Source: Frondihabitans sp. PAMC 28766 (GTDB lineage Bacteria > Actinomycetota > Actinomycetes > Actinomycetales > Microbacteriaceae). Taken from it: 64,000 bases of DNA. Positions 17,783 to 27,578 of the stretch are shown here, one piece after another. Made by a program: the position numbers and the translations under genes. The notes below the pieces were generated by a model. The model made no database searches and was not told the DNA's origin. It saw only the letters and a program-made list of their open reading frames with translations. The first letter of the stretch is position 1. The number at the start of each line of letters is the position of its first letter. The stretch covers positions 62,001 through 126,000 of the forward strand of contig NZ_CP014514.1 in the NCBI RefSeq assembly GCF_001577365.1, written 5' to 3'.

Positions 17783-19015
17783 ATGACCGTCATCACCTGG
17801 TGGCTCGGCCGCGGGCCCAGGCCCGAGAAATTCCGGGAGCTGTTCGTCGCCCCGTTCAACGCGTCCGGATTCGATATCCGCGTCGATCTCGTCGACAAAG
17901 GCGCCGCCGCGCAGACTGCGGTGCTTGCGGCCCTCGAAGACGGCACGGGGCCGGACATCTTCATGATCCCGCGGACCGGGGACTTCGTCTCGCTGGTGAA
18001 GTCGGGCCGCGTCCTTGCTCTGGATGAAGCTGCGCACCGGTTCCGCTGGGACAGCCGAATCCTGAAGCCGGCACGCGATCTCGGACAGGTCGACGGGCAC
18101 CTCTTCGGAGTGCCCCGAAGCCTTGAGACCATGCTTCTTTACTTCGATCGGGCGCTCTTCGCTAAGCACCAGTGGTCTCCCCCGACGACTGCTGTCGAGC
18201 TCCGAACCCTGGCAGACGAGATGATGGCTGAGAACATCGTGCCGTTCGGCGCCGGCTCGGTCGACTTCCCCGGATCATGCGAATGGTATTTGTCGCTGAT
18301 TCTGAACCATGCGGCCGGACCCGCGGCCGTGAGAAAGGTCCTGCGGGGCGATCTGCCCTGGACGTCCCCGACCTTCGTGGAGGCCTTGACTTTGTTGAAA
18401 GAATGGTTCGACCGTGGCTGGTTCGGTGACGCGTACTTCACGCGGACGGCGCCCGAGGGCTTTGCCGACATCGCCACCGGCGTAGCCGCAATGGCCCCCA
18501 CGCTGACCTGGGCATTCGACGACGCACGCACGGTTTTCGCTGGGCGAGAGGCGGACATCGGGGTGGCTCCCTTTCCCTCTCTCGGCCCTGCCGTTCCCAC
18601 GCCGACATACCTCATGGGTACGGCGAGCATCCTCTGCATCAATTCTTCCAGCGCGCACCCCAAAGCCGCAGCCGCCGTTCTGGATGCCCTCTTCGCCGCC
18701 GAGGTACGTCGGCGCTTTGCGCAGCGGCTCCCGGGCGACTGGAATCTCCCATTGACGGACTCCGACACCGTTGCCCTCAAAGAGGTCGCGACTTCGCAGT
18801 TCGCTGCGACAACGACTGCCCTGACCGACGCCGTCGCCGACGGGTCATTCGGCTATGCAACCTGGACCTTTCTTTCGCCGACGGCAGAAGCCGCGAGCAT
18901 CGACAACTTCCGAGGCATGATCGACGGCGTCGTGAGCCCGGTCGACTACCTGCGCGCCATCGAGGCCGCCTCCGCCATCGACGCTGAGAACGGAGTGAGC
19001 ATCACAATCCCCTAG
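17783..19015 (+). CDS. ABC-type sugar-binding protein-like, lacking a signal peptide
   Basis: A 410-residue protein of the extracellular solute-binding family 1 (maltose/glycerol-phosphate type): TVITWWLGRGPRPEKFRELF at the start, DIFMIPRTGDFVSLVKSGRVLALD, then VDGHLFGVPRSLETMLLYFDR (the hinge and ligand region) and IGVAPFPSLGPAVPTPTYLMG. The reading begins directly at the mature-domain start with no lipoprotein or Sec signal, although the frame is open upstream. No permease or ATPase genes are nearby. It may be a truncated gene, a cytosolic binding protein, or a gene whose signal region was damaged. Confidence 0.78.
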   Translation: MTVITWWLGRGPRPEKFRELFVAPFNASGFDIRVDLVDKGAAAQTAVLAALEDGTGPDIFMIPRTGDFVSLVKSGRVLALDEAAHRFRWDSRILKPARDLGQVDGHLFGVPRSLETMLLYFDRALFAKHQWSPPTTAVELRTLADEMMAENIVPFGAGSVDFPGSCEWYLSLILNHAAGPAAVRKVLRGDLPWTSPTFVEALTLLKEWFDRGWFGDAYFTRTAPEGFADIATGVAAMAPTLTWAFDDARTVFAGREADIGVAPFPSLGPAVPTPTYLMGTASILCINSSSAHPKAAAAVLDALFAAEVRRRFAQRLPGDWNLPLTDSDTVALKEVATSQFAATTTALTDAVADGSFGYATWTFLSPTAEAASIDNFRGMIDGVVSPVDYLRAIEAASAIDAENGVSITIP

Positions 19016-19115
19016 CCACCATCCATACTCGATCTTCCCTCGTGCACCCACTCCGAACGATGAAGGTTCCTCGGAGTGCGCCGGCCGACACAAGGTCGCG
19101 ATTCGGACGGGCAGG

Positions 19116-19646
19116 TCACGCGTCAGCTCGTCGGGCGTAGGCCCGGTGCGCTTTTTCACGGGCGCCGCAGATGTCTGTCGAGCACCAGTGACCCGCATTG
19201 TTTTTGGACCGGTCGTAGTAGGCCCAACGACAGATGCTGCGTTCGCAAAGCTTCAGACGCCGCCATGAGCCATCCAGGATCGCGGCACGGATCGCGTCCA
19301 CAGCGCGGCCGATGACGGCGTCCAGTGCACCCTTCCCCGCGCTGACGACAGCACCATCGCGAACCACGACGGTGAGCCTCGCCGAATCAATAAATGCCGC
19401 GACTTGATCTGGAATGCGGACCCCACCTTGAAAGACCCAGTCACGGAGGGCATCGCGGAAAAGCATCAAGCGGAGTCGATCCACTTCGCACGCGCCCGGA
19501 ATCCCCCACGCAAGGACCCAGGCGCCTGCGTGCTCCTCATCTAGTTCGTCGATACCAAATTCCAGGTCCGCGGTATTCACAAAAGCCTGAACGAAAGCCA
19601 GGCCGCCCGGAGCCGGGACCCGCCCTCCCGGCTGACCGTTGCTCAT
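19116..19646 (-). CDS. CGNR zinc finger (ABATE-domain) protein
   Basis: A 176-residue protein with an N-terminal ABATE-type helical domain and a C-terminal treble-clef zinc finger: CERSICRWAYYDRSKN and HWCSTDICGAREKAHRAYARR supply four cysteines and the CGAR form of the CGNR motif. Members are thought to be DNA-binding stress or development regulators. ATG at 19646 (MSNGQPGG) is chosen over an upstream start. It is divergent from a DMT exporter 84 bases away, so it may regulate that gene, as often seen for this family. Confidence 0.88.
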   Translation of the reverse strand: MSNGQPGGRVPAPGGLAFVQAFVNTADLEFGIDELDEEHAGAWVLAWGIPGACEVDRLRLMLFRDALRDWVFQGGVRIPDQVAAFIDSARLTVVVRDGAVVSAGKGALDAVIGRAVDAIRAAILDGSWRRLKLCERSICRWAYYDRSKNNAGHWCSTDICGAREKAHRAYARRADA

Positions 19647-19729
19647 GACAACATCATACGACCGAAACGTCTTTGCTCGCGTAGCGTGCACTTACTATCT
19701 AAACCATTTAGCTCGTGAGAGGCATCGGG

Positions 19730-20611
19730 ATGTTCACCGTTCTGCTCGGCTTGTCGGGTGCGCTCACTTACGGCTTCGCGGACTTCCTCGGAGGGCTTTC
19801 CGCCCGCCGGACTCGGCCCCTGGCAGTGACCTCGCTGACCGCAACCATCGGCATTGGCCCCCTTCTCCTCGGTCTCGTTCTCCTGGGCGGTCGCTTCACA
19901 CCGGGCGCCCTCATCTGGGGTGCTGTGGCCGGGGCATCCGGTTCAGTCGGCGTCCTGCTCTTATACACGGCGCTGTCGATCGGGCCCATGAGTGTGCTGT
20001 CGCCGGTCACGAGCGTGTTCAGCGCGATCCTGCCCGTGGTTGCCGCGGTCGCGTTCGGAACGCGCCTGTCTCCGGTCGCGATCGCGGCAATCGTCGTCGC
20101 CATCCTGGCGGTCGTTCTCGTGAGCGTCAGCCGCAACACCTCAGGGGCCCACGTGACTCTCCGCGGTCTTCTCATGGCCGCGGTCGCCGGCTGCGGGTTC
20201 GGTGGGCTTGTCCTTGCGTATGACATGACCTCTCCGGCTGAGGGGGTCGCCCCTCTCGTCGTCGCGAGGGCGGCACAGGCACTCCTGATGGTCGCGGCAC
20301 TGCTCATCACGAAGCGGCGGAGGGCCCCAACCTCGGCACCCGGGTCGCAGACGCCCACGCTCGGCCGCAGCTTCTGGCTCATGGTGATCGCCTGCGGAGT
20401 CCTCGACGCCGCGGCGAACGTCTTTATCCAGGCCGCGCTTCACGTGAGTCCCACGCCGACGACTCTTCCCACCGTCAGTGTCCTCAACGCGCTTTACCCG
20501 GTCGGAACCATCCTCCTTGCGAGCATCGTTCTGCGCGAACGCCTCACCATGATCCAGCTCGGCGGCATCTGCCTCGGCATCGCCGCCAGCGTCACCCTCT
20601 CACTCAGCTGA
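19730..20611 (+). CDS. EamA/DMT-superfamily permease
   Basis: A 293-residue integral membrane protein with ten predicted helices in two EamA repeats. The first starts FTVLLGLSGALTYGFADFLGGLSARR; the end of the second is PTVSVLNALYPVGTILLASIVLRERL, a typical DMT signature near the last helices. These proteins export metabolites or drugs by proton or substrate gradients. It is divergent from the CGNR zinc-finger gene. ATG at 19730 is used; a GTG 15 bases upstream is an alternative. Confidence 0.9.
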   Translation: MFTVLLGLSGALTYGFADFLGGLSARRTRPLAVTSLTATIGIGPLLLGLVLLGGRFTPGALIWGAVAGASGSVGVLLLYTALSIGPMSVLSPVTSVFSAILPVVAAVAFGTRLSPVAIAAIVVAILAVVLVSVSRNTSGAHVTLRGLLMAAVAGCGFGGLVLAYDMTSPAEGVAPLVVARAAQALLMVAALLITKRRRAPTSAPGSQTPTLGRSFWLMVIACGVLDAAANVFIQAALHVSPTPTTLPTVSVLNALYPVGTILLASIVLRERLTMIQLGGICLGIAASVTLSLS

Positions 20612-20820
20612 AGACGTCGCCCACACCCCGCAGAGAACCTCGCCGGAAAGCATGAGGTTCCCCGCCGACCCGCCCCCTTCATGCACGGTAACCGTTCAGC
20701 TTCCGGACAAGGGCAGCATGGTCACGTCCCGTGGGGTGGTGAGCCAATTTCGACGAGCTCCCGTGCCGCTCTCGAGCCGAAAGTTACCGCGTCGTCCCGA
20801 CCGGGGGCACACTGGCGACC

Positions 20821-21771
20821 ATGAGTGTTTTCCCATCGGGTGACCAGTTCGAGATACGACACGGTGAGCAGAGGGCCACAATCGTCCAAGTCGGCGGCGG
20901 AATCCGGTCCTACACGCACTCCGGTAGAGATGTGCTGCAGCCGTACGCTGCGGCTGTGATGCGCGACGGCGCCCATGGGACACCACTGATCCCCTGGCCG
21001 AACCGGCTCGCCGATGGGCGGTACACGTTCAACGGAACCGACTACCAAGTTGCTCTCACCGAGCCCACCACACACACCGCAATTCACGGCTTCCTGTCCT
21101 GGCGCCCCTGGATCGCCATCGAGCATGAGGAACATCGTGTGGTGATGGCGGTCCGGCTATTCCCCCTCGAGGGGTACCCCTTCGTACTCGACGTCCGCAT
21201 CGAGTACACCCTCGGACCCGACGGACTGACCGTCACCACCACAGCGCGCAATTCCGGTCAGAACACCCTCCCCTATGGCTGTGGGCAACACCCCTATCTC
21301 TCCCCCGGCGCCGCCGGCCAGGTTGACGACTGCATCCTGCAGCTCGAGGCGACCACCCGCATCACAACGGACCCCGAACGGGAGTTGCCCACCGGCACCG
21401 AACCAGTCGCGGGGACAGCCTTCGATTTTCGGGCACCCAAAAAGATTGGCGACGTGAAGATCGACTTCGCATTCACCGGCTTAGCCCGCGACAGTGACGC
21501 TCGCGCATGGGTGCACCTGACCGGTCAAGACCAACAAACCGCGTCGTTGTGGGTCGACCACACCTACTCCTTCATCGAGCTGTACACGGCGGACACCCTC
21601 GAAGAACCCCGACGCCGGAAAGGTCTCGGATCCGAACCCATGACCTGCCCACCAAACGCCTACGCAACCGGCGAAAATCTGATCCGGCTTCCATCAGGAG
21701 AGTCGATCACAACAACATGGGGAGCACGACTCTCGGATACCTCCACGCTCGGAACAAAATCCTCTCTCTGA
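20821..21771 (+). CDS. Aldose 1-epimerase family protein, copy A
   Basis: A 316-residue galactose-mutarotase-fold enzyme that interconverts alpha and beta anomers of aldoses. Marks include the N-terminal GGGIRSYTHSGRDVL, PWPNRLADGRYTF, AIHGFLSWRPW with a conserved His, the catalytic His of CGQHPYLSPG and the catalytic Glu in GLGSEPMTCPPNAYATG. A gap-free paralogue, about three-quarters identical by eye, is at 44480. The last 13 residues beyond WGARL are not shared with that copy. Neither copy sits beside a complete sugar operon, but both lie among sugar-oxidising genes of the plasmid. Confidence 0.92.
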   Translation: MSVFPSGDQFEIRHGEQRATIVQVGGGIRSYTHSGRDVLQPYAAAVMRDGAHGTPLIPWPNRLADGRYTFNGTDYQVALTEPTTHTAIHGFLSWRPWIAIEHEEHRVVMAVRLFPLEGYPFVLDVRIEYTLGPDGLTVTTTARNSGQNTLPYGCGQHPYLSPGAAGQVDDCILQLEATTRITTDPERELPTGTEPVAGTAFDFRAPKKIGDVKIDFAFTGLARDSDARAWVHLTGQDQQTASLWVDHTYSFIELYTADTLEEPRRRKGLGSEPMTCPPNAYATGENLIRLPSGESITTTWGARLSDTSTLGTKSSL

Positions 21772-21862
21772 CTAGCCTCCAGCCACCGCCACCGGCACGG
21801 CCTCGATTCCGATCCCGATCTTCCGGTGAGGGTTCTTTTGCGGTGTCCTTCCTATTTATCTG

Positions 21863-22063
21863 ATGAAGGCGTCCCTCCGGGTGTTCTCCGAGATTGACGC
21901 GTCCGCCAACTCCGCCGCCGCCAACTCCGGGCCGGACCGCTACGCCGGGATCGCGTTTCCCCGGTTGACCCGTCTCGCAGCCACCGCACCCGAGGCACCG
22001 CCAGGCCCCTCGGTCGTCGGCTGCGTCGCGCTGCTCATGCCCTGTTTCCTGCCTTTTAAGAGC
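21863..22063 (-). pseudogene. Relic of tyrosine recombinase N-terminus
   Basis: Minus-strand translation gives a degraded copy of the start of the tyrosine recombinase at 54.6-55.9 kb: shared runs include GASGAVAARRVNRGNAI against GASNAVAARRVSRGSAI and ELADASISENTRR in both. The relic has an in-frame TAG where the intact gene reads Tyr (AYRS), loses three alanines, and ends after ENTRR, so only the first quarter of the gene remains. It shows that a related recombinase module once occupied this site. Confidence 0.85.
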
Positions 22064-22222
22064 TTGGACTCATTTTTAGGCCCGTTCCCCCTCGAGAACA
22101 CTCGACCGCCGGGGGACCGATGCCAAAATACCGGCGAAAATAGATTCGATCAGCAGATGGCGGGTTTGTCTCGTTGATTGTGCCGGATGTGAGATCCGCA
22201 AGGCCAGCGAGGAGGGTGATGG

Positions 22223-23383
22223 ATGTCCGGTCGTCTGCCGTTCGCTTCGCTGCTCGTGCTTGCTGCCGGAACCTTTGTTGCTTTGTCAACTGAGCTTCTA
22301 CCGGTGAGCCTGCTGCCTCGGATCGGCCACAGTTTTGGCGTGAGTGAGGGAACTGCCGGGACCCTCGTGTCGGTGTATGCCATCGTGGTGACGATTGGCT
22401 CCATCCCGCTGGGCGTCGCCTTGGCCTCGCTATCTCGTCGGTGGACGTTAGCCATCCTTGCGGCAGGGTTCGCAATCGCGAATGTGGGATTTGCGTTCTC
22501 GACCAATTTCGTCGAGGCAGTCGTGTTTCGAGCGGTTGGCGGCGGGGTGCATGCCGCCTTTTTCGGCATCATTTTCGTCACTGCTGCAGAGCTGTCCGGG
22601 CCAGCACGCAGGGGTGTCGCGTTGGCGATCATCGGGTTAGGGGTCACGTGCGGCCTCGCGTTCGGGGTTCCGCTGGGCACAGCTCTTGGCGCAGTATTTG
22701 GCTGGCGCGATATCTTCCTCGTCGCAAGTGGCCTCCTGCTCATTGCCGCCGCCCTCTTTGCCATCCTTCTTCCTCGCTCCAGACCGGAGCCGCAGTCCGG
22801 GACTCGCGACCAGGTGAAGACTCTTGCTCGACGACCGGTGGTGGCATCGGCGCTGCTGATCACGCTTCTTCTCACGGGTCACTATCTCGCCTACACCTAC
22901 ATCGCCACGTTCCTTCATCACGTCGGCCTCAACCAGGGTGGGATTGCCGCAGCATTCTTCGCCTTCGGTGTGTGCGCGGCCGCCGGCTCCGCACTAGCTG
23001 GCATCGCCCACAAGGTCGCGCCGCACCTAGCCTCGGCAGTCGCAGCACTTCTGATTTCTGGCGCACTCGCCCTCATAGGGCTCGGAGTGCAGCCGCAGTC
23101 CTCGTCGGCGCTCGCATTCGTGGGAATGGGGGTATGGGGACTCGGCTACGGCGCGTTGGTTCCGCTGATCCAGAGCATCGGGATAACTTCCTTTGTCGGG
23201 GCGGAGCGACTTGCGCCCAGCGTCATCAACTCGAGCTTCAACCTGGCCATCTTTGCTGGTGCGACTATTGGGGCTGCCGCGCTTTCGATCGGACCGCCGA
23301 CGGTGGTGGTTCTCGCTGGCGCGGTACTCGCAGCATTGTCAGCGGCTTTGCTGGGGCGCCAGTCTCGCACTCGACACGGTTGA
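22223..23383 (+). CDS. MFS transporter, DHA1 drug:proton antiporter type
   Basis: A 386-residue protein with twelve membrane segments. The motif region between helices 2 and 3 reads IGSIPLGVALASLSRRWTLA, and the helix 5 antiporter motif region reads GLAFGVPLGTALGAVFGWRDIF, matching the 12-helix sugar- or drug-efflux (AraJ/YdhP-like) group. The substrate is unknown. The gene ends 45 bases before the left end of an IS21 element, so its terminator region may have been replaced. Confidence 0.9.
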   Translation: MSGRLPFASLLVLAAGTFVALSTELLPVSLLPRIGHSFGVSEGTAGTLVSVYAIVVTIGSIPLGVALASLSRRWTLAILAAGFAIANVGFAFSTNFVEAVVFRAVGGGVHAAFFGIIFVTAAELSGPARRGVALAIIGLGVTCGLAFGVPLGTALGAVFGWRDIFLVASGLLLIAAALFAILLPRSRPEPQSGTRDQVKTLARRPVVASALLITLLLTGHYLAYTYIATFLHHVGLNQGGIAAAFFAFGVCAAAGSALAGIAHKVAPHLASAVAALLISGALALIGLGVQPQSSSALAFVGMGVWGLGYGALVPLIQSIGITSFVGAERLAPSVINSSFNLAIFAGATIGAAALSIGPPTVVVLAGAVLAALSAALLGRQSRTRHG

Positions 23384-23492
23384 CGGGGCGGCAGAACCCT
23401 GGCTCACCGATAAAAAGGGGGACCAGAGTGTCGGCGACGTTCGAATTTGGGGCCGATGCGGCGGGTGAATTCGAGGCCACTGGTTCTGGTTT

Positions 23493-24303
<811 letters not shown>

Positions 24304-24307
<4 letters not shown>

Positions 24308-25551
24308 GAGATCGCTCCGGTCCCGGTCAGCCCGAATGCTCGGTCGTAGTCGGCCAGGTCTCGAGACAGGTCCTCGTCCGGGACGACCGCACGAGGCTGT
24401 TGGAACTGCTCCCGCAGGATCTTTGCCGTGGCGACGTGGGCGGGGTCGGTGATCGTGGCGCCGCGAGCCCAGACCCGGGCGTGCTGGGTGATCACCCGGC
24501 CTTCGAGCCGGACTCGGACCTGGTCCAGGTCCGCGGTGACATCCACGAGGCGACCGATCACTGTCGGGTCGACGGAGTAATCGTTGGAGTCCACTCGGAC
24601 GTAATAGTCCCGCCCGAGACGGACCCTGTTTCTCCAGCCCACCTGCAACGCGACGGGCGGCAGGGGCAGCATCGCGGCCCGGTCCGCGTCCAGACGATCC
24701 ACCGGCCGCGTTTTCACGGTCCTCACGATCCTCGAGTTCGCAAGGTTCAGCCAGTCGGTGAACTGCATGTTGAAGTCTGCCGGCGACACGAACGTGCGGC
24801 CTGGCATGAACGACGTCTCGAACCAGCCATTGCGGCGCTCCACGATCCCCTTCGATTCCGGATCCCGTGGTTTCAGCAGCACCAGCCTCGACGCCAGCAT
24901 CCCCATGAATTCCGCCACCCCGGCCGCGCGGCGCGGTCCCCGACCGATACCGGCCTCGTTGTCCCAAATCAGCCGCCTCGGGACCCGACCCAACTGCTGA
25001 AGCAATTCCCACGACCCCAACAGAAGATCTTCCGTGTGTCTCGTCGGGATCATCCGGCCCAGGACGAACCGTGAATGCGCGGGCGTGATCACCAGCACCG
25101 GCAACAGTTTCGAGGTCCCGTCCTCGAGGGGGATCTTCTTCGGTGGGAACCAGAGGTCGCATTGCGCGGCGTCTCCTGGCTCCCAGACCAAACGATCCGC
25201 CGGGTCCACGCGGGCCTGCTCAGGGCGCAGGCCCCGGATGTTGTCACGGAACCAGGTAATCGATCCCGACCAGCCGACGCGTTCCGCGATCACCGTGGCG
25301 GGCATCTGCGGGTGCTCGGTCAACAAGGACCGCACCCGCGCCTCGAAGGGCGAGAACGACGTCTCCTGCGGCGGCCGCTCATATTTCGGCGGACTCGTCG
25401 ACGTCACAGCCCTCGCGACCGTCGCCCGCCCGATCCCCAAATCTTTAGCGACTTGCCGCTGCGGGACACCGTCCGCGACAAGCCTCCTGATCAAGGCCCA
25501 ATCTTCCAAAGTAATCACCCATCCAATCTGTCTGGGTGGCCTCATTTTCAA
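24304..25551 (-). CDS. istA: IS21 transposase IstA
   Basis: A 415-residue DDE transposase. The N-terminal helix-turn-helix includes RQVAKDLGIGRATVARAV; the integrase core has the first Asp in GDAAQCDLWFPPKK, the second in RLIWDNEAGIGR, and the Glu in PESKGIVERRNGWFETSF. A beta-barrel C-terminal domain follows (YYVRVDSNDYSVDPTVIGR). It appears intact; mobility would need IstB from another copy because the local istB is broken. Confidence 0.93.
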
Positions 25552-25587
25552 GCGTCCCTATGGCCTCATATTCGAACGTCGTCGACA

Positions 25588-25696
25588 TCCGTGGCGAATC
25601 CTCAAATACGAGGACTTCCTCGGTCGCGACATGACCCTCGTCCCCGCCAACACCACGGAAGAACCGGGCGACGTCCTGATGACGGGCGGAGCGTGA
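25588..25696 (+). pseudogene. 3' fragment of a gene cut by the IS21 element
   Basis: Immediately right of the IS21 end the plus strand reads RILKYEDFLGRDMTLVPANT to a TGA at 25694, overlapping the ATG of the next gene. This close coupling and the protein-like composition suggest the C-terminus of a gene whose front was removed when the element arrived. The family is not recognised. Confidence 0.4.
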
Positions 25697-26076
25697 TGAC
25701 AACGTCACGAATGGCTCCGCCACGCACCTCCGGGGACGATGCGGCAGCTTCGGCGCATGCAAAAACCTATCGGGCCGGCACCGAATCCGCTCCCTACCGG
25801 TCACGGCTCCGCTCGTTCGGTGTCCTCTTCGTCGCGGGGAGCGTGGCCGCATTCACCGGGCTTGACCTCCTGCAATGGAGCACCGCCCTGGCGTGGTTCA
25901 CCGCCACATATTGCGGCCTCCTCGCCCCCGCAGCACTCGTCGCCGCAATCTGCGCCCTCCGCCCCTCCTGGGTCAACATCCACCCCCGGCACTCCCCCGC
26001 CCCTCAGGCGGAGAATAAGTTCTGCACACACCGAAGCATCACCACAACCAACCCGTCTGGAAGGACCACACCATGA
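25696..26076 (+). CDS. Small membrane protein
   Basis: A 126-residue protein with two hydrophobic segments (FGVLFVAGSVAAFTGLDLL and FTATYCGLLAPAALVAAICAL) and polar ends. Its start overlaps the stop of the IS-truncated fragment, and its stop overlaps the start of the PRC-barrel gene (ATGA), so it is part of one translational unit with the latter. No family is recognised. Confidence 0.55.
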   Translation: MTTSRMAPPRTSGDDAAASAHAKTYRAGTESAPYRSRLRSFGVLFVAGSVAAFTGLDLLQWSTALAWFTATYCGLLAPAALVAAICALRPSWVNIHPRHSPAPQAENKFCTHRSITTTNPSGRTTP

Positions 26077-26516
26077 CACCCGCCGATCACAGCCCCCTGA
26101 CCCGGCTCAAAGACACCGACGAAACCGTCGACACCACCGAGGAAGACATCCGAGGACGACGCGTAATTGACAAGGACGGCCAGGATCTGGGGAAAATCGA
26201 TGCTCTCTTCATCGACGACAAAGAACAACGGGTGCGCTTCCTCGAAGTCACCACCGGCGGGTTCCTTGGGCTCGGTAAAGAGAAATCGTTGATCCCCGTC
26301 GATGCGATCACCCACATCGACCCGGAAACCGTCCACCTGAACCAGACCAGCGACAAAGTCGCGGGGGCACCGGCCTATGACCCGGAGCTGATAGAGGAGC
26401 CCAGCAACTTCTACGAAAACACGTACGGGTATTACGGCGTTCTCCCCTTCTGGGGCTTCGGTTACGCCTACCCCTCCTACTCCGGCCGGACGGGTGAGGA
26501 TCCGCGACGCGCGTGA
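26073..26516 (+). CDS. PRC-barrel domain protein, copy A
   Basis: A 147-residue protein with one PRC-barrel (residues 24-95: IRGRRVIDKDGQDLGKIDAL, VRFLEVTTGGFLGLGKEKSL and LIPVDAIT), followed by a Tyr/Gly-rich tail (YENTYGYYGVLPFWGFGYAY). PRC barrels are small beta-barrels found in ribosome maturation and photosynthetic reaction-centre H subunits; free-standing actinobacterial forms are linked to stress. A homologue without the aromatic tail lies at 45658. Its role is unknown. Confidence 0.88.
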   Translation: MTPADHSPLTRLKDTDETVDTTEEDIRGRRVIDKDGQDLGKIDALFIDDKEQRVRFLEVTTGGFLGLGKEKSLIPVDAITHIDPETVHLNQTSDKVAGAPAYDPELIEEPSNFYENTYGYYGVLPFWGFGYAYPSYSGRTGEDPRRA

Positions 26517-26560
26517 TCCGGCCGGCGCTTTCGCCGGTGGGGTCTGAGATACGGATGCGC

Positions 26561-27187
26561 CTACTCGGTAGCCCGTACCACCGCCGGTTCCCTCACAGCA
26601 TTGACAACCAGGCGTATGAGATCGCGCCGATGGGTCATGGTTCGGGTGGGTCTGGTGTCCCAGCGGTAGCGGGTCCAGGCTTCTCGGATGAGTCTGCGGG
26701 TGGTGATGATCGCGGCGGCGAGGGCGATGAACGCGTCGATGACGCGGGTGCGGCGCTCGGTGCAGATCTGGAGCTTGCGGAATCTGCGGGTGTGACACGA
26801 ATTCGTTCTCTCCACGACCCAGCGGGCGCCGGTTTGCAGCGGAGTGCCCTTGGTACTGATCACCCAAGCGCAGCCGAGCGTACTCAGCAGTTCACGGGTC
26901 TTGCCGGAGTCGCAGGTGCTGTCGGCGATCTTCACGTACGCGGTGCCGAGTACGAGTACTTGCACGAGCTTGTCGAAGACGACCCGATCTGCGATCCGCG
27001 GGCGGTGCCCACCGAAGGGGTGATCATCGATGACTGGCGGAATGAGCGCTTCGAACTGGGCCCAGATGGGCTCGATGAGGAAAGAGTAGGACGGTAGGCA
27101 CGAGGCACTCCTGAAAAGCCACGGAATCTTGACCGAAACCGTGTTTAACAGGGCTCGTGCCCGCCCCACGTCACCGCCACACCCCAC
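26561..27187 (-). pseudogene. IS5-family transposase with large internal deletion
   Basis: The front (EPIWAQFEALIPPV, VFDKLVQVLVLGTAYVKIADSTC) and back (GARWVVERTNSCHTRRFRKL, IDAFIALAAAIITTRRLIREAWTRYRW) of an IS5/IS1182-like DDE transposase are joined after ADSTC to DSGKTRELL. Relatives carry roughly 90-100 residues in between, including the first catalytic Asp (VDG motif); only the later part with the Glu-containing ERTNS motif remains. The frame stays open across the junction, so the deletion is in frame but inactivating. The first ~30 residues as read are not family sequence. Confidence 0.8.
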
Positions 27188-27578
27188 CTATCGGCGCGAC
27201 CTCTAAGAACGTTTTTCGGTCCCCAACCCCGCACCTGCTCATTGTTGCGGCAAGTGCGTCTTGGTGCCGGCCGCACCCCGCACTAACGCGGAACGCCCCT
27301 CCATCCCGCCCGCACAAGTATCAGCGGCCGGCCACACCTGTTCCCGTTTCCCGGAGATGTTCGCTACGAGCATTGCTCGGCCAGGAGAAATAGCGTTACG
27401 GTCCAAAGACCGACATCACTGTTCCCGTCGGTCACGTCACGGCCTAGACCTCGCTGTGAGCGGCACCAGCCCTGGACCTGACCCTCTGGCCTGGCCGCCG
27501 ACACCGGTTCCCGGAGCACGATCAGCGGCCACGGGAACATTCTTCCCGGACGGTCAGGAACTCCTGGAAAGTTCCCTC
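27188..27578. other. Intergenic region upstream of SGNH-GAF gene
   Basis: There is no supported gene. The frame of the downstream gene is open through here, and a GTG at 27459 could extend that protein by 40 residues, but the added sequence is proline-rich and has no clear ribosome site. Confidence 0.4.
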
